Shown: positions 27,798 to 38,168 of the stretch, piece by piece | Numbering within the stretch: the first letter of the stretch is position 1 | How the letters are laid out: the number at the start of each line of letters is the position of its first letter | The notes under the pieces: model-generated | Database searches by the model: none | Told to the model about the DNA's origin: nothing | The model's input: only the letters and a program-made list of their open reading frames with translations | Assembly (NCBI GenBank): GCA_022768325.1 | Contig: JALEMI010000020.1 | Coordinates: 1 to 64,000 of the forward strand | From: Bacteroidales bacterium | Lineage (GTDB): Bacteria; Bacteroidota; Bacteroidia; Bacteroidales; Marinilabiliaceae | DNA length: 64,000 nt | Direction of reading: 5' to 3' | Program-made: the position numbers and the translations under genes

Positions 27798-27836
27798 GGT
27801 GACCCGCCCTGCGAAACGGCAGCGCGGGTCACCTCG
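27798..27836 (-). terminator. hairpin, probable terminator of rpmE2
   Basis: 12-bp perfect stem GAGGTGACCCGC/GCGGGTCACCTC; weak T-tract (GTTTCATT) on minus strand. Confidence 0.55.
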
Positions 27837-27956
27837 AAGCTTTAATGCGCTATGTCGTGCGGACTCGCCTTGTGCATGGGGCGTGCATCCGCCGTTTCTT
27901 TAAGCGCCCGAACGTACACAGAGTGTACTCACTACGAGAAGTCAGGGCGAGAAGGA

Positions 27957-28220
27957 TTACTTCTTCCTGTTCTCGAAGTGCTTTGAGTAGCGGTTCATGA
28001 ACTTGTCTACACGGCCGGCGGTGTCGACGAGCTTCATCTTGCCAGTGTAGAAAGGGTGAGAGCTGCTTGAGATTTCGAGCTTAACCTGAGGGTAGGTAAC
28101 GCCGTCGATTTCAACGGAATCCTTCGTGTTTGCGCAAGAGCGGACGATGAAGGTCTCGTTGTTGGACATATCCGTGAAAGCTACGAGCCTGTAGTTCTCA
28201 GGATGGAAGTTCTTTTTCAT
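27957..28220 (-). CDS. rpmE2: 50S ribosomal protein L31 type B
   Basis: MKKNFHPENYRLVAFTDMSNNETFIVRSCANTKDSVEIDGVTYPQVKLEISSSSHPFYTGKMKLVDTAGRVDKFMNRY. Confidence 0.96.
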   Translation of the reverse strand: MKKNFHPENYRLVAFTDMSNNETFIVRSCANTKDSVEIDGVTYPQVKLEISSSSHPFYTGKMKLVDTAGRVDKFMNRYSKHFENRKK

Positions 28221-28340
28221 TTGTAGGGAAAATTATTGAAGTTTCGAAACTTTGCCAACGTCGTTTCAGACTTTGACGGCGCGAATTTATGAAATAACTC
28301 ATTAATATGCAATTACGTCCGTCGGAATGAGGCAAAAAGA

Positions 28341-28369
28341 AGCCCTGCCAAGATGGACGAGGCAGGGCT
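28341..28369 (-). terminator. intrinsic terminator downstream of gldJ-like gene
   Basis: AGCCCTGCC...GGCAGGGCT followed by TCTTTTTG on minus strand. Confidence 0.8.
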
Positions 28370-28395
28370 GTATGTGGGGAAATACGTTTCCGAAT

Positions 28396-30030
28396 TTATC
28401 GGATGTTTTGTCTCTTACCGTTTTGCTCAGGGTTGCCTACGTGAACCATGGCGCAGCGGAAACCGATGTCGTCGCGGCTCTCACGTTGGTCGAGTGCACG
28501 GCGTGTGCCGGGGCTGAGCCAGTAGGCGCGGTCGCGCCAGCCGCCACCCTTGTATACACGCATCTTGTCGGAGATGAGGTTGCCGAGGTCTTTACCTACC
28601 TCTTGGTATTTGTTTTGCTCACCTGTTACGGCACCGTACATGGACTCAGTATTGTAAGCACCTGTGGGCCACTCTTCGGAGCTTTCGGAGATGTTGGAGT
28701 TATTGTCGCCGTCGAGGTAGTTGATTACGTCAGCTGCGCGGTAGTTCCAGCGGTCGCCGATTTGCTCGGCAGTCTCGGGATCGTGATAGAGGCGGCCGAG
28801 GGAGTCCTTCTCGGCGATGTTGCCGGACTCGTCGACGCGGAGCTGGGTGAAGACGTTACCGCGGAAGGGGTTGAGCTCGTCCTCGTCCTCGAAAGAGAGG
28901 GGGCGGTAGACATCGCGGACCCACTCATTGACATTGCCAGCCATGCAATAGAGGCCGTAGCTGTTGGGCCAGTAGGAGCGGACATTGACGGTGACGTCAC
29001 CTTTATCGTTGAGGTTGCCTGCGGTACCCATGTAGTCGCCATTGCCACGGACGAAGTTGGCCATCATCTTGCCACGGTCGGCGTCGTCGGGATTACGTAC
29101 GACGTGGGAGTTCCAAGGGTAGATGCGCCTGTCGCTCATACGCTCGTCGAGAGTGTTGCCGATGAGGCCGAGGGCAGCGAACTCCCATTGTGCCTCGGTA
29201 GGAAGCTCGTAGTTGGGGAGGAGGATACCGTCGTCTTGGCGTACGCGGCGTGTCTGCCCCTCGTTGGCGAGGTCCTCGACTGGCTTGGGACCGTCGGTTG
29301 TGGCGAACTGGCCGTAGAGGTAGGCCTCGGTGTTGAAGTTATTCTCGTCGGCTTGGTCGGCGATGTTAAGCTCGATGATGCCCTTTTGGTAGAGGATGTT
29401 CTCATTGACGCGGTCGGTACGCCATTGGCAATACTTTTGCGCCTGCTCCCAGTTGACACCTACGACGGGGTAGTCAGCGTAGGCCGGGTGGCGGAGATAA
29501 TTCTCGACGTAAGGCTCATTGTAGGCGAGAGGCCTACGCCAAACGAGCGTATCGGGGAGGGCGTCACGATAGACAGCCTTGTTCTCCTTGAAGACGAGAT
29601 TAATCCAATAGAGCCACTCACGGTAGTTAGCGTTGCTGACCTCGCACTCGTCCATATAGAACGACGTTACGGTGGCGCGTCGTGGTGTGGCGTTGTTACG
29701 TCCCATTACGTCTTGGTCGACACGTCCCATGATGAAAGTGCCGCCCTCGATGAAAACGAGGCCTGGCCCTGTCTCTTGCTCGAAGCCAGAGGTGTACTCG
29801 AAGCCGCCGTAGGTTGGGTCGTTGTATGCCCAGCCAGTGGCACTTGAGACCTCGCCGGAATGTTGGCTGCTTTTTCCGAAGAGGCTACATGAGGCGAGAA
29901 GAGCCATTGACGTCAGCGATATGACTGCGGAGACAGCCATTCCTTTGACATTGTGTATCATAGTTAACTTCCTATTTATCAAAATGGTAGGTGGAGGGAT
30001 GGGCAGAAGGAGTATATACTGCCGAAGCAC
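28396..30030 (-). CDS. GldJ/GldK(PorK)-like T9SS-associated lipoprotein (FGE-sulfatase fold)
   Basis: Lipobox 'MALLASCSLFG'; 'GLVFIEGGTFIMGRV...VTSFYMDECEVSNANYREWLYW', 'PVVGVNWEQAQKYCQWRTDRVNE'; next to porV/porU. Actual start probably MIHNVKGMAVSAVI. Confidence 0.82.
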   Translation of the reverse strand: MLRQYILLLPIPPPTILINRKLTMIHNVKGMAVSAVISLTSMALLASCSLFGKSSQHSGEVSSATGWAYNDPTYGGFEYTSGFEQETGPGLVFIEGGTFIMGRVDQDVMGRNNATPRRATVTSFYMDECEVSNANYREWLYWINLVFKENKAVYRDALPDTLVWRRPLAYNEPYVENYLRHPAYADYPVVGVNWEQAQKYCQWRTDRVNENILYQKGIIELNIADQADENNFNTEAYLYGQFATTDGPKPVEDLANEGQTRRVRQDDGILLPNYELPTEAQWEFAALGLIGNTLDERMSDRRIYPWNSHVVRNPDDADRGKMMANFVRGNGDYMGTAGNLNDKGDVTVNVRSYWPNSYGLYCMAGNVNEWVRDVYRPLSFEDEDELNPFRGNVFTQLRVDESGNIAEKDSLGRLYHDPETAEQIGDRWNYRAADVINYLDGDNNSNISESSEEWPTGAYNTESMYGAVTGEQNKYQEVGKDLGNLISDKMRVYKGGGWRDRAYWLSPGTRRALDQRESRDDIGFRCAMVHVGNPEQNGKRQNIR

Positions 30031-30090
30031 AAAGATATTAATTCACTCTCAGATTATTACGGAAAAAATGCTTTTACTGTTTCCTCTGGA

Positions 30091-30573
30091 CTAATCTTTT
30101 TCAATTAGAGCCACCGCGTAGGCGGAGGCACCCTCCTCGCGTCCCTCAAAACCGAGCTTTTCGGTGGTTGTGGCCTTGACGGAGACGCAGTCGGAATCGA
30201 CGCCCATGACTTGGGCCATGGTTTGCGCCATGAGAGGAATTAGAGGCATGAGCTTTGGGCGTTGGAGCGCGATTGTGCAATCGACATTGGAGACGCGATA
30301 GCCCTTTGTGGCGATGATGTCAATCACCTGGGCTAAGAGCCTCTTGCTGTCGATGCCCTCGTACTCGCTTGAGGTATCGGGGAAGTGGAAGCCGATGTCG
30401 CGCATATTGGCAGCGCCGAGGATGGCGTCGCAGACGGCATGGATGAGGACATCGCCGTCGGAATGGGCCACCCAGCCTCTGTCGTAGGGGACACTGACTC
30501 CGCCGATGGTCATTGGGAGACCGTCTTGGAGCTTGTGGACATCGTATCCGAAACCGATTCTGATATTTGCCAT
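30091..30573 (-). CDS. ispF: 2-C-methyl-D-erythritol 2,4-cyclodiphosphate synthase
   Basis: 'IRIGFGYDVHKLQDGLPMTIGGVSVPYDRGWVAHSDGDVLIHAVCDAILGAA'. Confidence 0.97.
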   Translation of the reverse strand: MANIRIGFGYDVHKLQDGLPMTIGGVSVPYDRGWVAHSDGDVLIHAVCDAILGAANMRDIGFHFPDTSSEYEGIDSKRLLAQVIDIIATKGYRVSNVDCTIALQRPKLMPLIPLMAQTMAQVMGVDSDCVSVKATTTEKLGFEGREEGASAYAVALIEKD

Positions 30574-31802
30574 TACTTTAGGATTTTGCCGAGGTCGAAG
30601 CCGAGAGAGATTCGGACAGTATTGGCGAGCGCGGAATTGGACGCCGCATTGCCGACCGCGAAGACGTAGCTGGCTGAGACATCGATCATCTGGTACTTGA
30701 CACCGAGGCCAGCCGTTCCGTACTTGAGATTGCCCTTGTTCTCGGGGTTATTGTGGTAGCCGAGGCGGGCGGAGAACATATTATTATAGGTATACTCGAT
30801 GCCGGCGCAGACATCGATCTCCTCTAACTCCTCCTTTGCACCGCGGGGAGCGTCTGAGAAGCTGGAGAAGATGGCGGAGACAGTGGACTTGCTGTAATAC
30901 TGCTGCCTCTTCTCGTACATTGTCTCCTCGTCGTTGGACGTGGCGCGGTAATCGGGCGTTGGGACGAGGAGCTTATTGGCATCGACTGTTGCGCCGATTC
31001 GGTTGTACTGGTCAATATCGTACCAGAAGCCGACTCCGAGTTTGAGATTTGCGGGGAGGTACTCGTTCGTCACGCCATTGTCGTAGGTAATCTTGGAGCC
31101 GATATTGGAGATATTGATTCCCGCCATGATGTCGGCCTTAGAGCCTTGGATGTCGATGGGCTTCTTGAAATAGAACGCGATGTCGGCGGCGAAAGCGTTG
31201 CCTTTGGAATAGCCGTCATCGTCGATTTGGAAACCGAGGTCGGAATGTATGTATCGGATGGCGATTGCGCCCGACATGACCTGGGAGAGAGCGAGGGAGT
31301 AGGCGGCATCGATGCAGAACTCGTTGGGCTTATAGTCGCCCTGTTGGTTTCCTTGCGCATCGAAGAACTCGAGTTTTCCGAGAGAGAAATAGCGGACGCC
31401 AGCACTGACTGCGTTACGGTCATTAATCTTATAGTAGCCCATGAGGGTGAAGAGATTAATGTCGGAAATAATATTGCGGAGCCATGGGGTGATGGAGATT
31501 GCGGCACCGGCCTTGCTCTCCATCCTTATATACTTGGCGGGATTCCAGAATTGGGAATTGATGTCGGGCGTTGAAGCTACGCCGGCATCGCCCATGGACG
31601 TACCTCGCGCCTCGGGTGCAATGTTGAGCATCTGGACGCTTGAGGGGATGGGGTTGTAGTCCGCTGAGATAGTAGAGCTTTCGTCTTCGTCGCCGTCGGC
31701 CAGAATATGATTCGGGACGAGAAGAGCGGCCACGAGCAGCAGGAGAGCTTTTTTCATTTTTGTGGTAGATGTAAAACGAGCCGTTTTCAGTGATATACGC
31801 AT
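30573..31802 (-). CDS. porV: type IX secretion system outer membrane protein PorV (LptO)
   Basis: 'MLNIAPEARGTSMGDAGVASTPDINSQFWNPAKYI...AGAAISITPWLRNIISDINLF'; real start likely MKKALLLLVAALLVPN. Confidence 0.9.
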   Translation of the reverse strand: MRISLKTARFTSTTKMKKALLLLVAALLVPNHILADGDEDESSTISADYNPIPSSVQMLNIAPEARGTSMGDAGVASTPDINSQFWNPAKYIRMESKAGAAISITPWLRNIISDINLFTLMGYYKINDRNAVSAGVRYFSLGKLEFFDAQGNQQGDYKPNEFCIDAAYSLALSQVMSGAIAIRYIHSDLGFQIDDDGYSKGNAFAADIAFYFKKPIDIQGSKADIMAGINISNIGSKITYDNGVTNEYLPANLKLGVGFWYDIDQYNRIGATVDANKLLVPTPDYRATSNDEETMYEKRQQYYSKSTVSAIFSSFSDAPRGAKEELEEIDVCAGIEYTYNNMFSARLGYHNNPENKGNLKYGTAGLGVKYQMIDVSASYVFAVGNAASNSALANTVRISLGFDLGKILK

Positions 31803-31813
31803 TCAGTACTAAA

Positions 31814-34800
31814 TTATTGCCTGCCGAGAATTATTTTTTTGGAGATCTCCGCTTTACGCCCGTTGCCCTTGACCTCGACATGGAGGACGTAGACGCCTGG
31901 GGCTGGGAGACGCGGTGCGACGGGGATGGTGGTTTGGAACTCGCCGTTCAGCTGGGAGAGAGACCTCGATTGGCGGGCGACGAGAGTGCCGCTTAGGGAA
32001 TAGAGGCGGGAATCGACACTAAGCGACTGGCCAAAGGCATCGGACTGAACCGTGAGTCGCAAATCGTCGGATATGGAGAGCAGCTCCTTCTCAACATGAA
32101 TTTTTGAGGAAGAGGGGTCGAGATTTATGATGAAAGTGGCTGAGGACGAATTATTTAGATTATCCCAAGCCTTGACTGTGAACGAATGGGACGACAGACT
32201 GACGGAAGAGAGGGGATAGGCGACGGTGCCCGTGGTGAAATCGTCGGGGGAATAGGAGAAATAGTCATTGAGCGACACAGCCGCCGCGCGGTCGGAATCG
32301 ATGACGAGGCTGATGTCGTGGCCTACGCCTTGCGTGGAGAGATTGACGCCCTGTGGGTCGGAGATGGTGAGATAAAGGTATGGGACTGAGGAGATTGCAT
32401 TGCCGTTGGCATCGCGGTTGTAGTCTACATAGGCATTGATTACGGGGCCTATGGTATCGGTTAGATTAGCGTCGGACATACCGCCTACGAGAATGGCATC
32501 GGAAGAGCCCATGACATCGCGGCCGTCGTCGGCAGAGGCGTACATCTTGGCGTGACCGTAGCCGACATTGAGGTCGAACTCCTTGGACAAGATGAAAGTG
32601 GAGACGAAACGGCCGTTGACGACATTGACCTTACCCGAGAAGAGTTTTGCGCCGAGCTCTGTCCATGACATGGCGGTGCCGCTGATGACACCCGACGTCT
32701 TGCGCTCGACAGACTTATCGTAGAGCGTCAGGCGGACGAGACCGTTGAAAGACTCATCGACATCGCCGTTGTTGGTGCGGACGGAGCCCTTAAGGACGGA
32801 CGCGGCGAGAGCCTTAAGAGGGATGGACTGTTCGTCGGCAGGTTCTGCGTTTACGGAATCGATTACAACATATCCGTCGACGGGAGTGGAAATCACCGCG
32901 GCGGGGTCGGCCTGCAAAATGAACTTGAGAGAGCCAGCGCCCTTTGTCGCCTTGCGCTTGGTTTGCTTCATGGCCTCGCCCATGGTGAGACGCTTGCCGT
33001 CGGCATCGGTGGCATAGAGATGCTTGACGAACTGGCGGGTGACATTGTAATTGCCGTTACCGTAGACCTCGCGCGTCGCTGCGAAAGTGGCGATGAAGCC
33101 TCCATTGGGATTGAAAAGGCCTGAGGACGTGAGAGTTATGTGATTATGGTCGAATGGGGAGGTGTTGCACGAAGCGGCGACAAACACGAAGGGCGTGGAG
33201 AAATTTTGGAGATTGGAGACGAAATCGTAGCTAAGGTAATTGCTGCCTGTGGTTGTTACGGAACTATGGCCAGTATAGTGGAAAAGCGAACACCCTGACG
33301 ACGCGAGATTTTGAGCATCGGTGACGGACTGTGGGAACGACGTACCCGTAGACTTCTTGACGGCGGGATAGGCCTCGGCGAAATTGCGGATTGTCTCCAT
33401 ATCGGGATTCTCCTCCTCGAAGAAAGTGGCTTGCGAATTGGCGTAGGTCTGGTGCTCATTAGAATCGCCTTGAAGACCGACGAAAACCGCCTTGGCTCGC
33501 CAATCGCCTTGTGTGGGAGACTCCATATATGCTTGAACCTTAGCGAAATAGGCTTCGGCCTCGGTAAGAGAGACGACAGGGAGACGGCCAATGCCGACAT
33601 CGACGGTGGACTGCGACTCGCTGCGTCCCTCGCCGTCTTCGAGCCATCCGTAGAAATCTTCTATCGGGTAACTGTAAATCTCGCTGCTGGAATTGGAAGT
33701 CTGGTAGGTGGGAACCACATAGGCCTCGGCATCGACATCGAAATTATCGTAGGAACCGGAGCCGAGGAGGAAGACCGCTTGCAATTCGGACGACGTGCCT
33801 AAGCCCCTGTCGTAGAGCATCTTGATGTAATTGCGGATGGCAGAAGCATCGGCTCGGCCTGCGGCGAACTCGTTGAAGATGTCCGTCGTCAGGACGACGC
33901 GCGTCGACATACCCTGCACACGCTCGTGGAGGGCGCAGAACTTGGCGGCGACATCGGCGAAGCGAGAAGAGGTGACAACTAAATAATTGACAGACTGGTG
34001 GGTGTGGAGATTCTGATTGGCGACATCGCCCTCGTCGGACGGCGAAGGCAGTGAAGCCGACGGGGAGAAAAGGGCAAACTCGCGGAGTGAGCCGCCTGGA
34101 GTGGCAAAAGTGGCGGAAGAGCCACTGACCTGAGTCGCTACGCGGGAAGGGGAAGAGGGGTTGGTGACATCCCAGATGACGGCATCGGAGGGGAAATTGG
34201 CCACTGAGAAAACGACATCGGAAGCAGAGCGGGCCTGGGAAGCAGAGCGGAAAAGGAGACAGCCCGACGACGCATCGAGCGGCGACTGCGCGGAGAGAGT
34301 GAGATAGGAAATCCACACGCCATTGTCGTCATAAGTCATTGGAGCGGAGAACGTTGCCGAAGATAGAGTTGTGGAAGTCGGGGCGTATTTATCCTTCTTG
34401 GTGGTATAGGACCAGAGGGTGTAGCTCTGCGTGGTTGGGGAGAGGGAATTGGTGGCTACGACATCGCCATTGAGAGAGAACGAGAGAGTGAGAGCGGCAT
34501 CGACATTGTGGCAGACGCGATAATTGACATCCACCTCGGAGCCTGGTGAGAGGGTGAGATTGGGGGAGAGAGTGAGAGAACTCTTTGAATACGTGAGCTT
34601 TGCGCCTACCCATTCGCACCCTGTGGAGCTGATGTTTGTGGACTGGGGGGCGTAGACATAGACATTGTCGTAGGTCGTTATCGGGGTGGAATTGGCGGGA
34701 GGTGAGGCGGGGTCGCTATCGGGAAAAGAGTCGTCGGCGGAGGAAGAGGTGATGAAATAGAACGCCTTGCGGGAATAGACATTCAGCTCGGGGAGGTAGG

Positions 34801-35143
34801 AATTATTGGACTGGAGCGCATGGACATCGGGGCCTTCGGCGTAGAAAACGACGCCGTTGGCATCGTGGTGCGCGGGGATGAGCGTCACGTCATCGCGGGA
34901 GTCGTTGCCGACGATGAAAGAGAGCTGTCGGCCGCCCGCGCCGTAGATACGGACAGACGCGGGATCGGAGAAACCCATCTTCTGGAGATCGGACGTCGTG
35001 AGGCGATAGACACCACTCGACGAGACCGACACCTTACGCCACTTGCCCGACGCCAAGACGGAAGACTCCGCAAAAGATTGCGCCCTCAGGAGGACGTGCG
35101 TGAGAGACAGCGCGAGAAGAGCGAAGGCGAGGCGAAGTGACAT
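31814..35143 (-). CDS. porU: type IX secretion system sortase PorU
   Basis: Gingipain-fold catalytic pattern 'SLFHYTGHSSVTTTG' and 'VFVAASCNTSPFDH'; C-terminal T9SS-like domain; directly upstream of porV. Start chosen at MSLRLAFALLALSLTHVLLRAQS. Confidence 0.92.
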   Translation of the reverse strand: MSLRLAFALLALSLTHVLLRAQSFAESSVLASGKWRKVSVSSSGVYRLTTSDLQKMGFSDPASVRIYGAGGRQLSFIVGNDSRDDVTLIPAHHDANGVVFYAEGPDVHALQSNNSYLPELNVYSRKAFYFITSSSADDSFPDSDPASPPANSTPITTYDNVYVYAPQSTNISSTGCEWVGAKLTYSKSSLTLSPNLTLSPGSEVDVNYRVCHNVDAALTLSFSLNGDVVATNSLSPTTQSYTLWSYTTKKDKYAPTSTTLSSATFSAPMTYDDNGVWISYLTLSAQSPLDASSGCLLFRSASQARSASDVVFSVANFPSDAVIWDVTNPSSPSRVATQVSGSSATFATPGGSLREFALFSPSASLPSPSDEGDVANQNLHTHQSVNYLVVTSSRFADVAAKFCALHERVQGMSTRVVLTTDIFNEFAAGRADASAIRNYIKMLYDRGLGTSSELQAVFLLGSGSYDNFDVDAEAYVVPTYQTSNSSSEIYSYPIEDFYGWLEDGEGRSESQSTVDVGIGRLPVVSLTEAEAYFAKVQAYMESPTQGDWRAKAVFVGLQGDSNEHQTYANSQATFFEEENPDMETIRNFAEAYPAVKKSTGTSFPQSVTDAQNLASSGCSLFHYTGHSSVTTTGSNYLSYDFVSNLQNFSTPFVFVAASCNTSPFDHNHITLTSSGLFNPNGGFIATFAATREVYGNGNYNVTRQFVKHLYATDADGKRLTMGEAMKQTKRKATKGAGSLKFILQADPAAVISTPVDGYVVIDSVNAEPADEQSIPLKALAASVLKGSVRTNNGDVDESFNGLVRLTLYDKSVERKTSGVISGTAMSWTELGAKLFSGKVNVVNGRFVSTFILSKEFDLNVGYGHAKMYASADDGRDVMGSSDAILVGGMSDANLTDTIGPVINAYVDYNRDANGNAISSVPYLYLTISDPQGVNLSTQGVGHDISLVIDSDRAAAVSLNDYFSYSPDDFTTGTVAYPLSSVSLSSHSFTVKAWDNLNNSSSATFIINLDPSSSKIHVEKELLSISDDLRLTVQSDAFGQSLSVDSRLYSLSGTLVARQSRSLSQLNGEFQTTIPVAPRLPAPGVYVLHVEVKGNGRKAEISKKIILGRQ

Positions 35144-35165
35144 TAGCTCCCGTAGAACACTAAGA

Positions 35166-35888
35166 CTAACGAACCTGGTGAGCGATTTCGAGATAGCGCC
35201 GGACAGTCTCATTGAGACCGAGGTAAAGGGCATCGCAGATGAGCTGATGACCTATGGAGACCTCCTTCACGAAAGGAATCTTGTCGAGGAAGAACTTCAG
35301 ATTGTCGAGACTAAGGTCGTGGCCGGCATTGACATCGAGACCGAGCTTTTGCGCCTCCAGGGCTGCGGCTACGAAGGGTTTAACGGCGGCCTCGGGGTCG
35401 GAGGGATAGGCGGAAGCGTATGGCTCGGTGTAAAGCTCGACGCGGTCGGCACCTGTCTTGGCGGCGTACTGGACCATCTCGGGATTGGGATCGACGAAGA
35501 TGGAGGCTCGGATGCCGGCGGCATGGAGAGCCTTGACGATGTCGGTCAGCTCGTCCTGGTGGGTCTTGGTATCCCATCCGGCGCTGCTTGTGAGAGCGTC
35601 GGGGGCATCGGGGACGAGCGTCACTTGCGTTGGGCGCGTCTCGATGACGAGATCGAGGAAACGGGAATTGGGGTTGCCCTCGATATTGAACTCGGTCTTG
35701 AGCACCTTCTTGAGGTCGGCTACATCGGCGTAGCGGATATGACGCTCGTCGGGCCTTGGGTGAACGGTGATGCCGTCTGCGCCGAAAGACTCGATGTCGA
35801 CAGCGGCTTTTGTGACATCTGGCATATTGCCACCGCGGGCGTTGCGTATGGTGGCAATTTTATTGATATTGACGCTTAGTTTGGTCAT
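35166..35888 (-). CDS. pdxJ: pyridoxine 5'-phosphate synthase
   Basis: [51 protein letters not shown]. Confidence 0.95.
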   Translation of the reverse strand: MTKLSVNINKIATIRNARGGNMPDVTKAAVDIESFGADGITVHPRPDERHIRYADVADLKKVLKTEFNIEGNPNSRFLDLVIETRPTQVTLVPDAPDALTSSAGWDTKTHQDELTDIVKALHAAGIRASIFVDPNPEMVQYAAKTGADRVELYTEPYASAYPSDPEAAVKPFVAAALEAQKLGLDVNAGHDLSLDNLKFFLDKIPFVKEVSIGHQLICDALYLGLNETVRRYLEIAHQVR

Positions 35889-36068
35889 CTGTCGTTGATT
35901 GCTAAAAAGTTGATTAACTTCGCTTAGGGTAAGTTGTTTGGAGGAGCGCATTCAAAGCGCGACCCAAGACACGCAAATATACATTTTAAAATCGTGACAT
36001 CGGTCATCTTGAAGCGGTATGCTCCGCAGAACGTGGCACGAGTCGCACAAAGAACGGGCAAAACAAAG

Positions 36069-36461
36069 ATGCTTAAGAAAATAGGATGCGTCGCAGCTAT
36101 CGTATTGATAGTCGTGGCGGGCTTGACTATCGGATTCAGGTACTTTTGGGTTTTTGGCGAAGGCGTTAAAGCTGGCGAATTAAACTTCATCACGTACAAG
36201 GGCTACATCTTCAAGACGTACGAGGGGAGACTAATCCAATCGGGCTTTCGGGCTGGTCAAGGGTCATTGGTATCGAATGAATTTGACTTCTCGGTTGAGC
36301 GCAAGGACGTTGCCGACTCGCTGATGCGCTGCTCTGGTAAGCTTGTGGAGCTGCACTATCGGGAATATAAAGGCGCGTTGATGTGGCGAGGCATGAGCGA
36401 ATATGTGGTGGACAGCATCGTCTCGGTAAAGACGCCAAACCACACGACACCCCTTGAATAG
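36069..36461 (+). CDS. hypothetical small protein with N-terminal TM segment
   Basis: MLKKIGCVAAIVLIVVAGLTIGFRYFWVFGEGVKAGELNFITYKGYIFKTYEGRLIQSGF...; start of longer ORF (TTG 35934) unlikely. Confidence 0.75.
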   Translation: MLKKIGCVAAIVLIVVAGLTIGFRYFWVFGEGVKAGELNFITYKGYIFKTYEGRLIQSGFRAGQGSLVSNEFDFSVERKDVADSLMRCSGKLVELHYREYKGALMWRGMSEYVVDSIVSVKTPNHTTPLE

Positions 36462-36602
36462 GGACGACGCATTGGGCGATAAAGGTCATTAATCATATAA
36501 AGATTTCGTATTTTTGTGACTTTGCGGCGGAGAACCTGGGAAAAAATCAGCCCGGGCTTGAAAGGTTGAAACAGAATACCGCGGCAAAGAAGACGTCAAG
36601 AG

Positions 36603-38129
36603 ATGTACCTCAACCTGAAAGACATATTTGGCATCCTGTATTCCGGCGAGCCGATAGAGCTACCGGAGGCGGACATGGCCTCTGTGGCATTGTGCCACAC
36701 ATTCCTCGAGACATTCAAGCAAGACAAGATTATTTACGGCATCAACACGGGATTTGGGCCAATGGCCCAGTATCGAGTGGGGGATGCTGACCTTATCGCA
36801 CTACAATATAACATTGTCCGGAGCCACTCGTGCGGAGCTGGCGAGGCGATGCCTCTCGTGGCGGTGCGGGGCGCAATGATCTCGCGCCTCATGACCTTCA
36901 TGCAATGCCGGTCGGGCATCAGCCCCGAGGTGGTGTTGCTGTTGGCGAAATTCATCAACCTTGGCATTTACCCCTACATTCCTCAGCATGGGAGCGTTGG
37001 CGCGAGCGGTGACCTTGTGCAATTGGCCCACCTGGCCCTCTGCCTTATTGGCGAGGGGAGAGTGAACTATGGCGGGGAGTGGCGCGAGACGGGCGACGTG
37101 ATGGCGGAGCGTGGGCTTAAGCCATTGACCCTCAGGGGACGCGACGGCCTCTCTGTCGTGAACGGCACAAGCATGATGACGGGCGTATCGTTGACAAACG
37201 TGCATGACGCTCGGCGGCTTGTGGACTGGGCGATAGCCGGGTCGGTGATGCTCAACGAGATTGTGGAGAGCTATGACGACCTGATGGACGAGCGGCTGAA
37301 CGCCGTGCGTCGACAGGACGGTCAGCAAATTGTCGCGGAGCGTATGCGCAGCTTGGCGCAAGGCAGCGGTCTCTTGCGGAAACGCGACAAAGAGCTGTAT
37401 CACGACACGGGGCGTCACGAGGGGGACTTCGGTCACAAGGTACAGCCGTTTTACAGCCTCAGGTGCATACCTCAGATTGTTGGGCCAGTGTGGGAGACCG
37501 TTGAAAACATGGCCCGCATTGTGGAGCTGGAGGTCAACTCGGCTGACGACAACCCAATTGTTGACCCTGAGGTTGGCAACGTATTCCACGGTGGAAACTT
37601 CCACGGGGACTACATATCGCTTGAAAACGACAAGTTGAAAATCGTCATGACGCGCATAGCCCAGCTTGCGGAACGTCAGACAAACTATATGCTCCACGAC
37701 AAGGTGAACGGCCTCATGCCACCCTTTGTGAACCTGGGGAGGCTTGGGCTCGACTACGGGATGCAGGCTTGCCAATTTACGGCCACGAGCACTACGGCTG
37801 AGTGTCAGACGCTTAGCAACCCCATGTACGTCCACACCATACCGTGTAACAACGACAATCAGGACATAGTCTCGATGGGGACGAACTCGGCACTAATCTG
37901 CCGGAAAGTGATTGACAACGCGGCGACGGTCATGGCAATCAACCTGATGACGATGTGTCAGGCGGTGGACTGTCGCAAAGTGTACGACAGGTTGGGCGAA
38001 TCGAGCAGGAGAGTGTATGACACGATAAGAAGCGTCTTCGCGACATTCAGCGCCGACCGAGAGCATTACACAGAGATAGCCGCCGTTGAACGCCTTATCA
38101 TGGGTCAAGACGCGGACGGCAAGAAATAA
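36603..38129 (+). CDS. aromatic amino acid ammonia-lyase (HAL/TAL family)
   Basis: MIO triad ASG in 'HGSVGASGDLVQLAHLAL' (codons 37002-37010); 'GFGPMAQYRV...NIVRSHSCGAGEAM'. Confidence 0.92.
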   Translation: MYLNLKDIFGILYSGEPIELPEADMASVALCHTFLETFKQDKIIYGINTGFGPMAQYRVGDADLIALQYNIVRSHSCGAGEAMPLVAVRGAMISRLMTFMQCRSGISPEVVLLLAKFINLGIYPYIPQHGSVGASGDLVQLAHLALCLIGEGRVNYGGEWRETGDVMAERGLKPLTLRGRDGLSVVNGTSMMTGVSLTNVHDARRLVDWAIAGSVMLNEIVESYDDLMDERLNAVRRQDGQQIVAERMRSLAQGSGLLRKRDKELYHDTGRHEGDFGHKVQPFYSLRCIPQIVGPVWETVENMARIVELEVNSADDNPIVDPEVGNVFHGGNFHGDYISLENDKLKIVMTRIAQLAERQTNYMLHDKVNGLMPPFVNLGRLGLDYGMQACQFTATSTTAECQTLSNPMYVHTIPCNNDNQDIVSMGTNSALICRKVIDNAATVMAINLMTMCQAVDCRKVYDRLGESSRRVYDTIRSVFATFSADREHYTEIAAVERLIMGQDADGKK

Positions 38130-38168
38130 GAACAAACAAACCGAAACATAAGTAACAGGAAACGAGAT

